A stretch of 64,000 nt of DNA from Durusdinium trenchii (GCA_963970005.1 CAXAMN010005335.1:426597-490596), one strand, 5' to 3'; counted from the first letter of the stretch, positions 21,656 through 34,700 are shown. The notes: generated by a model not told the origin, from the letters alone. Numbers and translations: made by a program.

Positions 21656-23130
21656 AAGAGACAACTCTGGATTCGGTTCAGGTCAGGCATTGATCTCAGC
21701 AGGAGGCCCCTCTCCCAAAGCCCCTCTCCCAAAATATCAATCCAGAGTTAAGTGCCAGCAGCAGTGTGAAGGACTAGCATGCAGAAACAACAGGCAAAGT
21801 ACCAAGAATATGATAGACCATTGTTCTACGGATCGTCAATGTCACCCACTGCATGCTCCCACCTGAGAAATGATGCTTCGCATTGCTTCCACCGGTTCAG
21901 CCAGGCTCCCACTGTTCAGCAGCCGACTCCACAGGTGTGACCAACTCCCGCTGTGATGAGCTGTTTGATATTCATTGGAGGGATAGCTGTGCTGTGGCTG
22001 ATTTTCATTGGGGTATTCTTGTTCTCAATGTTACCCAATGAGAATGAACATCGATTTAATTTTCATGGCTGAATCAACTGAACATCTTCATCACCCAACA
22101 GCATTCATTGGCCGATTTCCATTGAGACTCTGTTTTCAAGTGTTCATGTTGCCCTAGCGAATTCTGTTCCGTTCCGGTGACCTTCTGGATGCGAATGGAC
22201 TTTGCCGAACTGGTCCGCCATGCACAGCCGCCAGTGACCCTAACACATGCCGCCAGTCAGTGGCCAGTGGCCAGACATCGCCACATGTTCCAGTATGACA
22301 TTTCTGAGCTTCTGTGCACAATCAAACCTCTTGCAGCTACATGGGTACCGACTGTTTAGCTCGAAAACTGACTATGGTTATTTTGCCTACAGGCTTAGTA
22401 GGCCATCATGGTCATAGTGGTACGAAACAACTACAGTGGTTGATTTTTGGCTGTTCCATCTCCATAGAAAAAGGTCCAACTTTTACAGGAGACAATTTTA
22501 TAGAACAAAATTGGTTCTCGATGGAATCGTGATACTTCGGCGCCACGATTCTACAGAGAATCGCTTTGAAGCTAGAAAGGGGTCAAGATTCTATAGTGCA
22601 AGCGTGTGCAAGCCTTTTAATGTAAATACACTTGTTGGGTTTTCTGTGTGTGAGTCAGTGGCTTCTTAGATTTGTGGGTACATTGGGATTTAGATTTTAT
22701 ATAGATGGAGGTGTTGTTAGGCTTTCTTTGTGTACATAGGGGGTCGATTTTACAGAGGAAGAGATGAGAGATGTTGCTATGTTTGTTTGTATAGACGGGG
22801 ATTTGTGTCTTTATAGAGGTCGAGATGCTGTGGGGTTGTGATTTTGTAGGTCAAGTTGTTTTTAGGCTTTCTGCGTGTAGATTGAGGTTGCGTTTCGATA
22901 GAGGTCAGGGTCTGTTAGGTTTTCTGTGTGTACATGGCTGGCTTGATTCTATGGAGAGAGTCAGGTTCTTGGGTTTTTTCGTGTGTGCATTGATGTTTTT
23001 GTTGATTGTGATGTGTTCATTGGTTCGTGACATACTTGTACATGGGTTGAGGCATAGCAATGATGCAAAACAAATCTTGCTGGTCAGCAAGTTGCTGTGT
23101 TTGTTAGGATCGAAGCAGAGGTCCCTTTCA
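21656..23130. other. Unassigned, with a T-rich degenerate repeat
   Basis: 22620-23010 contains loosely repeated TTAGGCTTTCTGTGTGTACAT blocks about 60-90 bp apart. No coding segment is convincing. Confidence 0.4.
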
Positions 23131-23176
23131 CATTGCATGGGCGTTCGGGTAAAAGCACGCGCGCATCGCTGCGTCG
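23131..23176 (+). repeat. Dispersed 46-bp repeat, copy 2
   Basis: Matches 16742-16787 at 45 of 46 positions (T for C at the eighth base). Similarity stops at GCGTCG on the right. Confidence 0.8.
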
Positions 23177-23845
23177 GATTTCATCATTGGCCATGGAACT
23201 ATGGAAGTTGAAAGTTCAGAACATTCACTCCTTAGATAGGTTATTCGTGCCACGTGCTTCATTGTATGGATATATACATGGCAACAATTCGACCAGGCAT
23301 AGGGACTCTTGGAAACCCAAACAACCAGAAACAAATGGTTGTTCCAATATGGCAAATGAGATCCTTTACATAAGAAGTGCTTCAATTAACATCCACTTGT
23401 TTCTGATTGGGACTTGTTTTCGCTGTAGTTCGCCAATGTTCTGCATTGGCAATTCCTGGGTGGACCCAGAAGCATCCCGATGCCACATTGCGACACTTCG
23501 AAGACATGTTTCTGTTGAGCAATGCCCTATTAACATCCTGCAATAATTCTATATGGTTCCCTTCTCTTCGTTCGGTTTCGCCACATGTTTCGCACCACCC
23601 GAGGCCCCACAGGCGTGACCTGTGGCCTGCTTTGGATGAAACTGGGCGAACGCAGGGCCAAAGCACAACTCCCATTGCCCATCCAGAGGAGGGCGAACGG
23701 CAGTGGGGCGAGACAACACGTGAGACCCACACGGATGGGATGTGCTGGATTTTTGGCGTTTTTTTGTTGGAATCATGGACCATGGCGGGCAGGTACATCA
23801 GTGACACATTGGAATTGCGCTATGAGTTCCAGTTGCCACGTGCAG

Positions 23846-23995
23846 GAGCGAGCAGATCACGGTGGAGGATCCCTTGGAGGTCCCCCTCGTGGTGGCTTTT
23901 ACTGATGGCACTGCCGTGGGAGAGGTTTTGGTGCGGATGACTTGGGTACCAGGCGGGGAAGTCGAAGCAGGTTTCGGCCAGTGCGATTTCAGATG
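23846..23995 (+). CDS. Exon of an unidentified, possibly C2-like gene
   Basis: Exactly 50 codons between the acceptor GCCACGTGCAG and the consensus donor ATGGTGAGTG. The peptide includes SEQITVEDPLEVPLVVAF, then TDGTAVGEVLVRMTWVP and VEAGFGQCDFRW. Beta-rich, alternating hydrophobic pattern; the splice sites make this one of the better anonymous exons. The next candidate exon (24280) begins a stretch resembling a C2-domain first strand, which suggests but does not prove a C2-type protein. Confidence 0.55.
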
Positions 23996-24279
23996 GTGAG
24001 TGCTGGGGAGTCCCAGCATCGATTAACATCAGATGCAGAGTGGTCTAAAGGTGGACCATTCATAAGAATTCTTGGTTTCAGGGTTTGGTCTTCAATGAAA
24101 TCTGATAGTTTCACCACTTTGTGGCAGCCATAAACCAACAACATGGGCGCCCAGAGACCCTTTGAGATGGCAAACTCGGCCTCAGGATGATCACTGGGCC
24201 AAACCCACTCACCCTTGGCATGCCGGTTCCCATCCTTTTGGGGGCCGTATACCTTAGGAGTCCAAAGTTCTTTCCGCAG

Positions 24280-24410
24280 GCCCAGAGATGAAAGAGAAGG
24301 AGGCCTTACCTTCTGGAGCTTTGACGGTGTCCATCCTCAAGCTCTCGCTGGACAAAGGCGCGAAACCGGTGGGCGCGGTGGCGCCACGGATGGATTCCTT
24401 CGGACGGGCA
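24280..24410 (+). CDS. Exon of an unidentified, possibly C2-like gene
   Basis: After a strong acceptor (GTTCTTTCCGCAG) the frame reads PEMKEKEALPSGALTVSILK, then LSLDKGAKPVGAVAPRMDSF. SGALTVSILKLSL resembles the opening strand of a C2 domain. It probably ends before the in-frame TGA, at a GTGCCA donor. Likely same gene as 23846-23995. Confidence 0.5.
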
Positions 24411-24810
24411 CCGTGCCAGATGCTGACGCTGGGTTGACTTCGGGTACCTTGGGGTATCCGAATCAGTGGACTAGTCAAGAAGAACCGGATCCGCTGGAGT
24501 TCCTTTCATTTTCAGGGTCACACCGGTCACACCCATCAGTCGCGGCCTTTCAGTAGCAGCATGTCGCGGCCGTCATGGTCCGTTCATGTCCCGTGGGACT
24601 GGAAGAGTTGCTTACATTGGAGGCCCATGTCCTATGGGATGAAGAGATGTAGCTTGTGTAGCTGTTCCACAACATGGGGTATATAAATGTGTTGGGTGTG
24701 TAATAGAATAGGGAGACCAAACGAGTTCGACCCCTGAAAGAAGGAACCCATCGATGAACATAGACCACACCCCCTGAAAAATTGGGGGTCTCCCCATACA
24801 CACCCATGTA

Positions 24811-24911
24811 CAGTGGTTTCAGAGTAGATGGCACAATCCCAAAAGGTGCTTTGTATGGACCCTCATTTGAAAGACATCTTCAGGTTTGTGCCATCTACTC
24901 TAAAACCACTG
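24811..24911. mobile_element. Stowaway-like MITE with TA target duplication
   Basis: A 101-bp non-coding element bounded by TA on both sides. The 26-bp terminal inverted repeats begin CAGTGGTTT and differ at one base (CAGTGGTTTCAGAG versus CAGTGGTTTTAGAG), continuing through TAGATGGCACAA. TA duplication and CAGT-type ends fit Tc1/mariner-derived MITEs. A supplying transposase is not in this window. Confidence 0.85.
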
Positions 24912-24919
24912 TAACTCCG

Positions 24920-26540
24920 GAACGGGATGGCCCTGGTGGAACGGGCATCGCGGGCATCGCCCGCCGGGCCCGCCATCTCACAACCGGCCAGGCGCTTCAC
25001 CGGAGAGCATCACCTGGGAGATTCCGATCCAAGCCTTTGGACGCTTGGCCGTGGGGGGGCGCTTCTGCCGTGTGGCAGAAGGTCCGTGTTGCCCCCCACC
25101 CGCGGCGTACGGCAGAAGGTCCGTGTGGCGCTTCTGCCGGCAGACCAATAGGATTGAAAGAACTGCCGAGTTTTTGAATGGGAACTTGCATCCACTTCCA
25201 GGGCGGGTGGATTTTTTTCTGACAGCTTGTGTGATGCCGTTTTCGACCACTAAGGATGCGTCAGCCGAGTGGTGAATCTGCGCGAGGTCTCCAATCAGCG
25301 CACCTTCCAAATCAGTGTCCCGGCACGGAATGACACAGAGGCCTCACTGTGGAGAGATGCCGCGTGTCGGTGAAGAAAAGCAGCCAAATCGGTCCGAGTC
25401 CTCATTGCATTTTGATATGAGTCACCACGGCAAATTGGTGATCGACCCACCAGAGAATTTGATCAAAGCCTCATTGCCTTGATGACCCCTCATGCTGGAC
25501 AATGTGGTAGTATAGAGGCCTTGGTGCCCGAATTGGTGTCCTCTGACGTTGCTCGCTGACCACGGCAATGGCTCAGAAGGGGGGAATGACGGCACCGTGC
25601 GACTGGGGATCGATGAGACCTGAGCCGAGTGGCGGCAGTGACTCGGACCGGGTCACAACCCGGACAGGAGAATTCAGAAGACACATGGAAGGAAACAGAC
25701 ACCCCTGACATCCCCTGACCATGTGTGTACCATCCAATCAATTCGCCAATAGTTGACAATCCTTTGACAACCCTTTAGGGTGCTGGACTGCCCTCCCTCG
25801 CCCAAACCTCACGACACCGCGGCTCGGACGGACGCGAGTCGTTCCGAGATTGGAACGGAGCGGCTGGCACCGCGGACGCGCAGCGTGCCGCGGGGGAGCA
25901 GAAGGGGTCGCGAGAGCAGGTGCAGCCGCATCTTGGAGAGGGACGTTGAACGTTGAAACGTCGAACATGGAGAAACTGTTGATGAATCATGGTGAATCCA
26001 AACCGTGTACAACCAAACATCCGCCTGGTGCCTGGAGACGTAACACCATTCTGGTTCGGGGGGTTGTTCTGGGACCCACCGACGTGCGGCGTTTGGTGGC
26101 CGTCTTTTTGATGACATGCATCAACATGCAATTTCTTAGAAGAGAGGTTTCAAAGGGTTAAAGCGTTTTTTTGTTTTTCGGATGCAGCATGCACGCAAAT
26201 TGCCGAAACATGCGCACAATTTGAAAAAGCGGCGAACTGCCCCACCCAAGTGATCTTGGTTTTGAACAACCATTGTTAGATATGTTTAGCACATTTGTGG
26301 TTTCCTGCAGAAAGCCCTTCCGCTGTGCGGGTTGTGTGGGTGTGTTGTGTGCAGCGTGGAGGCACGGCCCAAAATGGGTTGGGAATGAGGGGGTTCCATG
26401 ACTTTTGAGTGATTGTATATTCTTGTTTCTTCATGAATGCACTTTTTGACATGGCAGCGTTTCTTCTTGGTAGCGAAGGAAGAGAAGGAAGCGTTACTTT
26501 TGGAGCTGAAGAAAGCGGGATGGGCTTGATTGGGCGATAC
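24920..26540. other. Unassigned sequence with GGCAGAAG palindromes
   Basis: 25055-25145 contains repeated CTTCTGCC / GGCAGAAGG motifs in both orientations. A Gly/Ala-rich frame at 25800-25960 has no recognisable domain. Nothing else supported. Confidence 0.4.
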
Positions 26541-26549
26541 TCAGGTATG

Positions 26550-26642
26550 CCTTGGTGAAAGACTTTCAGGCTGGGACCAAAGTCTGTCCGAAGCTCTGTC
26601 AGTTCCGGCGGCGGCACTGGCTCAGGCTCACCGTGACCACTG
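26550..26642 (-). CDS. Candidate minus-strand exon, unidentified
   Basis: On the minus strand a strong acceptor (CATTTCTTCTACAG) is followed by SGHGEPEPVPPPELTELRTD, then FGPSLKVFHQ; a GC donor (AAGGCATAC) could end it, though the frame stays open to about 26280. Opposite in direction to the flanking gene fragments. Product unknown. Confidence 0.3.
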
Positions 26643-26869
26643 CTGTAGAAGAAATGAGGCTTAAACCCTCGGTCTACCGGTTTGGTCGTCGGTCGACCGG
26701 TTGGGATTCCAGTGTGTGTCGTCGGTCGTCCACAACAAATGACAGAATCACTGATGGAACAACACATGTTTTGTTGAAGGCTATGCCATCCGGAGTGGCA
26801 GAGTGGTGAATTGGAAACATCATATATCATAGAAAGGAGCGCTCTCAGCGCGGCGCGGCACATTTTTGA

Positions 26870-28640
26870 AGATATTTCATCATCATAAGCTGTAGAACGT
26901 ACATCAATGTATGTCCAAACACATGCAAGAGCTAGTTTTTATAGGCGAGATGGTCTGGTGTAGGGTTTTCTGCCAGGGAAAAATGGTGATGGATGCCAGC
27001 CCAGGGTCATGAAAAGGGAAGGCTTCTAAGTCCTTGACCCTTCGCTGACAGCAACCACATGGGGGTGCATCCATGCAACAGGCGCCCCGCCCCAAAGCGT
27101 CGACATCCAATCGGTGACAACGCTGGTGCCAAAAGGACAACGCTTTTTCATGCGATTTGTCCGTTTGCCAGTGGTCAGCTGCCTGCCTCTTTTTCGACAC
27201 GTCGCAAGACACTGTGAGCAGCTGAAGCATTGACATCCTATCCTTGCTGACACCGGTATAACTTCACAAGCGTCAAGTATCATTCTCGGATCATCTCGAA
27301 AATGCACCTTGAAGATTCACCCTCATCCTATCTCTTGGTGTCAACGACCTCAACGACCTGATGTCAAATGTCCATGTCTCGGTCTCATTTTTTCTCCGCC
27401 GGCCGAATTCCACCTGGATCTTCAAAGAGGCTTTAATATACTCTTCTTTTTCTGCATCGTTGTTCAGAAAAGTGCTCGTTTTGGGTTCCTGCAAGAATGG
27501 TGTTAGGCCTCGCTGAACATGCAACCTCCTGCAGGCTCAGGTCTTGCACCTTTTGCACGAACAAGGCAAACAGTTGCGTTCGCAGGAGGACCGGAGCGGC
27601 GGGTTCGAGAGAGAGAGAGAGAGGAGGACCGGACTCGAGTAGCGGATCGCGGATCGGGAACCAATGGATGGTGAGACGCACGCGGTTTGGAGATGCCGAA
27701 CGAACAAAGCCCCCAGGGGTGGGATATTTCAGCTATAATTCGAAGAAATCCAAGTGAAAGCCAGGCTACTGTATCAGCTTACCAGAAGTGAAAACGAGAG
27801 TCCATCCAAATGGATATTTTTGGATGTCCTTCCCTGAATGCCCTCTCCGGTGGCGGCCAGCATGAGGAGCTTCTGACCCAACAGGAAGACCGCATAAAGC
27901 TCTTGAGCAAGTGAGAGGGGGACCTCCATAGGAGGACACCTTTGTGAAAAGATCTCCTGGCACGGGGGGGCCATGATATCATTGTATATAGATGGTGAAC
28001 ATCTCACCGAGCGCTAGGATTCTCCGATTTCTGTCTAGCCATTCGACCTTATCGAAACATGGTTCGAAACGGTTCAAGGAAAACACAAGATCAACCAGCT
28101 TCTACCCACTGCGTGGAGCTTTCAACCAGCTTCTTTCTTCACCTTTTTTTGGAGGTTCTCCGTCCCCAAAAGTCACTGGGCGGAACGGAGGGGTCTCACC
28201 CCGCCCCAAGGGCCGGTTCAGGATGGATCCCGAGACCCCGGCGGTCGCACGAAAAAGGGGGGCGCGCTACGGTGGGCCAAGGGCCGCTCGCACGGAATGA
28301 AGAACTCACTTCCATCGTAAGAGATTGTCAATCATGTCATCATTCATTTATGCTAATCATCCATCTTTGTTGGTTGTCAATAGTTTTTTTTTTCTTAAAT
28401 CATCCATATTATGGTTGTCAATGTTGTGCAAATGATGTTTTTCACTCATGATCATGTCACACATTGCTGTATTTGTTTTGATGGAATGTGTGAATTCTTA
28501 GTGTAGCCACTATAGCGCCACCCGCTCCCTACCCGCGTAGCGGTTCCGGTTGGGAGCCGCTTCTCTTCGGTCTCCACACCGGTTCGGTCTCCCCGAAGCT
28601 TTGCCGCCGTTCGGCCGGAGGGCGGACCGCCGGAGCGAGC
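26870..28640. other. Unassigned sequence
   Basis: A GA microsatellite lies at 27607-27623. A short helical frame after CTCCTGCAG at 27535 (AQVLHLLHEQGKQLRSQ) may be an exon. The N-terminal phosphate-binding exon of glucokinase would be expected in this region, but I could not identify it. Confidence 0.35.
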
Positions 28641-28651
28641 GCGCCGAAAAG

Positions 28652-28700
28652 GTGCCGCTTTACCAACTTAGACTGGAAGGTGAACGGCTACGAGTTGGAG
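28652..28700 (+). CDS. glk: Glucokinase exon: FTNLDW block
   Basis: Forty-nine nucleotides encoding CRFTNLDWKVNGYELE, the conserved T-N-x-x-W block. Acceptor CCGAAAAG, donor GAG/GCGGGG (GC type). Phase 0 at its end matches the next exon. A few residues normally found between the two blocks are absent. Confidence 0.7.
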
Positions 28701-31700
28701 GCGGGGGTCTTTATGGTGGTACTACCATGGTACATGGTACGTACGATGTCCGCGGCATGTGCAATGGGTTTGGCCCCATGTTTTTTTTTTCCGGTTTTTG
28801 TGGGGGGGGGGAATTGGATTTGATCCACGGCTGATAGAATGGGTGGAAAAAGGTTGACCTGTGTTTTCCACGAAACATGGGAGGGTCAGCTGTCGGTGAT
28901 GGGTCATGGGTTTACCCTGGAAACCCTGGAAACTCCAGCGATGCAAAGACTGCAGGTGTCCTGGACCGTTCGAGGTGTATCAAGTGGACCGTGTCGTTGC
29001 GAGGCAACAATATGATTCGATTCTCAGGTTTGAATGCAGCATTCAAGCGAACTGGTTCAATCGAATGGAGATGAACACTATGTCAGGCGTTGTTGTCTCC
29101 ATGTCCTATATAGTGGTTCGCAGTAGCCGCCCAACAGCCGTGCTGTTGGCTACAGTATCAACAAGTTGTCCCACCGCCTCTCAACTCCGCACAGTCCGAG
29201 CTGAAGATCGGCAAGGCAGATCGGGGCGTCACCACGCGTATCTGTCCAGGACAGTGCGGATCCGATGGTATGGGCCATGGGTGTGTAATGAAAGTAGGTA
29301 GACCTCTCAGAGAATCCCTGGAAGCAGGAAGACGCTGACGCACCCACTGGTTAGGTGCCACGACTTGCGGTTACGTTGGGCGCAGACTTAGCGCCTCCCT
29401 CGAGGGAGGGCCCCGTAGACCGTGTATTACGATGGGTACTCCCGCTACTACCCACTGGTTGGGTCTCTCCCTATTAACACACACACCCACGGGAATCGAA
29501 CCTTGCTTGCTCAAACGATGAGTTGGAGTTGGATGACCAGTTCCTCCGGAGGGTTGCAAGAGTTGTGATAGGATGGGACAGGTAGGCATTTGCAACATTG
29601 GATCAAACATGACCAAAATTGTACAGAGATCAATTTTAGTGTTTTGTGGTTTCGTCCTACTCAAAGGCCGTGTTTCGGAGCAGATGCTTGTTTGAACAGA
29701 TGTTTTGAATCGGAGCAATTGACGGGGTTTATATACTGTAAGGGGTGTTGCTCTGAGGCCCACCAGGTCTGATGTGCTGACTTCTTGAAATGTGGGCAGT
29801 CGGACTTGGTTGGAATAGGACCCCCCAAGCTGCGAAGACCAGTCCGACTTGGAACCTGATTTGGAAGCTGATGTTCCTCTACAACCTCCTGAGGTAGTTC
29901 CTGAGGTTCCATCTGGGGTTTCTTCGCAAGAAAGAGGCCCTTCCAGAGGCCTCTGGAAAGGCCTGGAAGCACGAAACATGGACACCTTCGAGTGCCAAGC
30001 ACTGTCAACCGCGCAGCGACCTGCCAAGTCATGTTCTAGTCGTATGAGTCTTATGTATAGAGTGGTCATCCTTTTGGTCCAATTGGTGCCATTGTCATCC
30101 ACATCACCAGGATTATCCACATAGACACATAGACATGTTCAACCCCCCCACCGGTGTCGTTCGTTCCGCTCCGCTGGCGGTGGTGACAACGGACGGGCCG
30201 GCGATGAGGTGGAACTCATTAACGACTTCGTGGCGCAGGGCTATGGCATGCTCACCTTGGCCGATGATGAGGCGACCCGCCGTGGTATGCGGAGCTGAGA
30301 ACGCTCGAAGGGACGGTGCCATGGATGAGAGCCAAGGAACAAGAGTGGAGGCCACAAGGATTCTTTGCAAGTGGTCGAGAAGAAATCGTTCTATACTCCT
30401 GGAGTTGCGAACGAGTTCTAAAGGATTCCAAAAGGGTGGCTTTTAGATGCCTTTATATAGTATCCTTTATATAGTCCCATCCAGTGAGTGGATGTTCTCG
30501 GCACCCCGACATGGAACTGCTAGCCTCCATGTTGTGTTTATCCTCCAGCCTGTGAATATGCATCTTCAGGCCTCTTCAGCCATGTTCTCTCCAAGTCGTC
30601 CGAAGCCGATCCTCGGCCTCGACCTCTCCGACGATTCGCGCGGCGCGGTGTGTGGTGTGGCCCACTCCACGAGGTGACGCGCTTGAACGACGTGGAGCCT
30701 GAAGAGCATGGCACCATTGCGTGTGTGGGCGCCGGTACGGGCGAGGAGCCTTAGGTTGAGAGAGGCACGGTGGTGGTGCATGGGCTGAGTTTGGGAACCG
30801 GACCACTTGAATTGGTGGTGCGCTGCTGCGATTTCTAACTTGAACTGAAAAGCAGTCTTCCAGGCATGTGCTTGTTTTAACAGATTTAAACAAAGAGGGT
30901 TTGAGGCTTGAGACATTTTGAGCTCAGAAAGCAGGATTTGAAGTATCAACAATAAACGACTGAACTCTGTCGCTCGCTGTGTGAGTTCAAGACCATCCGG
31001 ACTGGCTCTCGGAGGGGTGCAATGGCTCTTGCTCTGTCGAGTAGCAGCTTCGTTGGTTCCCCAGAGACCGCGACCATGAATCATGTCTTGGCAGAGCACA
31101 TGCAGGGGAAGTGCAATCCGTGTGTCTTCTTCTTCTCCAGCTATGGATGCGCAAGAGGAAACGCCTGCCGCTATTGTCATTGGGCACACGAGGAGGAAGA
31201 TTGCGGCAGCCGTCCTAGGAAGACAAGGCGCTACAGGACCAGGGTTTGGGTAGAGGACGATAGGGGTAAATTCTTTGAATGCTACTGCTACTGGTACGGC
31301 ATGGTACGGCTAAATGGACGGTGGCTGGTGATGAAGTATCAGCCTGATTCCGCCTTGCCATGTTTGCTGTTGCCTTCTTGTGCCACCATTGTCATGGAAC
31401 CCATAGATCATGTTTGGATTTCATCACCATCTTAGGGACTACTCTGCATACATCATCGGCAACATCCCAAAACCGATCGCTGGCAGTGCCCTCTGACTTT
31501 TTTCGATCTCGATGCTAAAAAGACGGCTGCCTTTGCATGATCTTTCCCTGGGGAGTGGACGCAGAAATTTGAGGACGCCGCGTTTTCCACGATGGACCTG
31601 GCTGGAGGGTCTCCTTATATAGTCCTTATAGTCGCATACACACACCCAGCTGACTGTATATTACATGTATTATATCATACATAATATATATATATATAGG

Positions 31701-34700
31701 TTGGACATACTTGTAATGCAGTTGATCCTTCAATACCCTTCGTCAGTGTGAGGATGAAGCAGCGGGTGGCGGAGCTCGTTCACAAAACTTGCCCGAATGA
31801 CTTGCAGGAGAGGCTTCAGCAGGGCCATCGCTATTCGGTTGGAGGCCATCTCTCGTAGGTTGGAGGCCATCGCTAGTAGGTTGGAGGCCATTGTTAGGTT
31901 GGAGGCCATCGCTAGTAGGTTGGAGGCCATCGCTCTTATATTGGAGGCCATTGCTATTGGGAGCCAAGATTTTAGGATTCCTTTTTCCTGCAGGAGAGGC
32001 TTCAGCAAGAGGCACAGCGCCATTCCTACTTGCGTCGAGTGATCCTCTCCTACTTGGATCGCTTGGCGCGGAGCACTGGCCCTGCCAGTATTGCAGGGGT
32101 GGTCTTTTCGTTGTAGAGGATGTCCAGGTGCTGTCTTGGAACCATGAGTTGCCGCAATGTCAAGAATGTTGCTTGTTCCGACCGGTTCCTCGTGAGAGGG
32201 TATTTAGGTGTTGCTATCTTTTCCCAATTCAAGGATAACGAGCTTCTCGATTTCGCAAACAGTCAAAGCGAAGTTGATTCGGGTGGCTTGATCCTACCAC
32301 TGATGGTAGGACGCTCCCAAAGTTGTGCTCAAGATTTTACCCTTTACCCCGAGAGTCTTTCACAACTAAGTGAGCTTGACAAGAAGGAATGCAATTGGTC
32401 TATATTATGTGTATATATATATATATATCCATACATACAGACCTTGGGGTTTAGCCACAGTTTGAAGATCTAGACTTTAAAGATGATCCTGAGAGGTACA
32501 GTAGCAATGCCCAGAATGCCTGTGCTTTCCTTTCACCAAACAGGATTGCAGCAGGAGTTTTGGGCCAGCTGATTGCTGAATTGCAACACAGTTAATTACC
32601 TGGATCACTTGCACGTAGTTGCACTGTGGCAGGGGTAGAATCCATAGTCGATTTGGACAGTTCACATCAGTTGCCGTGTTTCTCGATTTTGCAAACTGGC
32701 AAAATTCTTCGGCAACATGTTTCTATCTGGTTGTGAAGCGGCGTTCGCAGCTGGCAGCAGAGTGCGTAGCAGGTTTCCGACGCCGCCATCTTGTGCTGGA
32801 ACCCCCCATCGTTGCAAGGTTAGCAGCTGATGTGTTTCTTACCTGTTCTTACAACTTGTCCGAGAAGGGAACGAAGAGCAATACCAGCCCTTATGTTGTT
32901 TGCTAACCTTGGTGGGTTTCCTGAACCTGAGTCGACACCTTTGAGAAAAGACCGTGAAGCTTCGCCGCTCCGCTGAGCCATGTTACGCTTGGCTGAGCCA
33001 TGTTCGCGTTTGGTGCGCCACCACGCGGGTGCCCGGTCGATTCCTTCGTTTTTCCCGGGCGCCAGCATCGGACCGTCAGCTGTCAACAGCTGAAGCAAAT
33101 CATGTGCATGTGACTGTGCATGTGACTTTTAAGCATTTGGTTGACAAGTCAGGCAAAGATCGCTGACTTTAGGCCAAGCAAACATGAGCAAGCATGAAAT
33201 GTACTGAAACGAACCAGCACCACGGAAAGGGTGGTTTATAAACGACACCCCTGACTCTGTTTAATCCTTATGCGAGTCATGAGTGGGATAGGTACCTGTG
33301 GTGGTACTGTCAATACCACCAGTCTGTACCGCTTTTTTTGCCGGATCATCTTGACCAACACGCATGTGCGCGAGTCCTGCGGTTCCCGCGAGTGAGACGA
33401 AGCATCGCACGGGCTGAGGTCTGGGGCAATGCTTCTTGGTGGCGGACCAGAAGACGGGCGAGTATCGCTGCTATCCTAGTGAAGGCGAGGACAATGGGCA
33501 ATCTGAAACATCTGAAGCTCCGGTGGTAACGCTGGTGGCGTTAACATGTGACTGATGGTTTTGAAGAGCCTACCCAAATTGGTCTTACAACTCCATAGAA
33601 GGGGGTGGTTTTATTCAACAGTCGACGAGTGAGGCTTTTTGAAGTTGAAGACTTTCTTCACCATCTCACCCACTTTGTTTTGCTATGCTGACACTGAGGG
33701 CACGGTACGGTGACTTTCGCTGCATGGACTTGAGAATGTCTCCATTATCCAGCCTTTTTGGGGGATGTGGGGACACTCCGCTCAAGAAGAACCGGTGGAA
33801 GAAGGTTCACCCCTATTTTCCAAAAGTCAGATTGGCTCAAAAGTCAGATTGGGAGCTCACAACCACTTCTTCTGATTGATGGATTCTTTTCCATGATGAA
33901 TCCGAAAGGGCTGAAGGCATGGACCTTCGACCGACCCTTCTGACGACGGACCCTCTCGACCGACCCTTCTGACGACACCTCTCGACCCATTGAACCCGCT
34001 CGGTCCGACGGATGCACCGACGGTCAGGGCAGCACGGAGAGTTCGGGCCGCGCGGCGCGGGCTCGGACGAGCTGAAGCTGGAGGCGGAGGGTAGATGGGG
34101 TAGACCCGAGGGAGGCGAGGCTAGAAGCTGGGGTATCATGGTCATGTAACTGTAAGAAATGCCATGTAACTATTGCAACAAATGGATGATCCAGCAAATT
34201 TATGAGTGGAAAAAGGATACCGTCATGAATTGAAGGGTGATATGATGGATGATAAAGGCTCATATCATTTCATGATAAAGTCATGCACATATATATATAT
34301 ATTATATACCTAGACCCTGTTTAATATTACCTCTGTTTTGATAGGAAAAGACAATGTTTTGGCTCCAAAACAGGGGTCAATCAGGTTCTAGGTGTATATA
34401 TATATATATTATATTGCACATAGTTTGTGTGCTGGCGAGACGTGGACTCTTTATAGCTGTCATGCATCCGTGTTCATGGCCTGCAACAGTCGTGGTGGGA
34501 GTGGTAGTGGCAGCTGGTACTGGTACTGGTGGCAGTTGCAGATTGCTCAAGGCCGAACCCCTAGAATTTCTGTGGGGAGAAGGCCAGTTCCAGACCATAC
34601 CCAAATCATACCAACTCGATCCAAATCGAATCCCCCAAAGTCAGCGCTTCCAAATCGTTCAGAACGGAGCCGAAGAGCCGAAGTACCGCAGTTGCTCAAG

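Noticed and set aside
28205..28225. GPVQDG as the glucokinase exon before FTNLDW
   Set aside because: The sequence fits the family block, but no donor gives the phase needed to join exon 28652.
29492..29502. Functional tRNA gene on the minus strand
   Set aside because: The T-stem does not pair and no acceptor stem can be drawn; kept only as a SINE-like hint.
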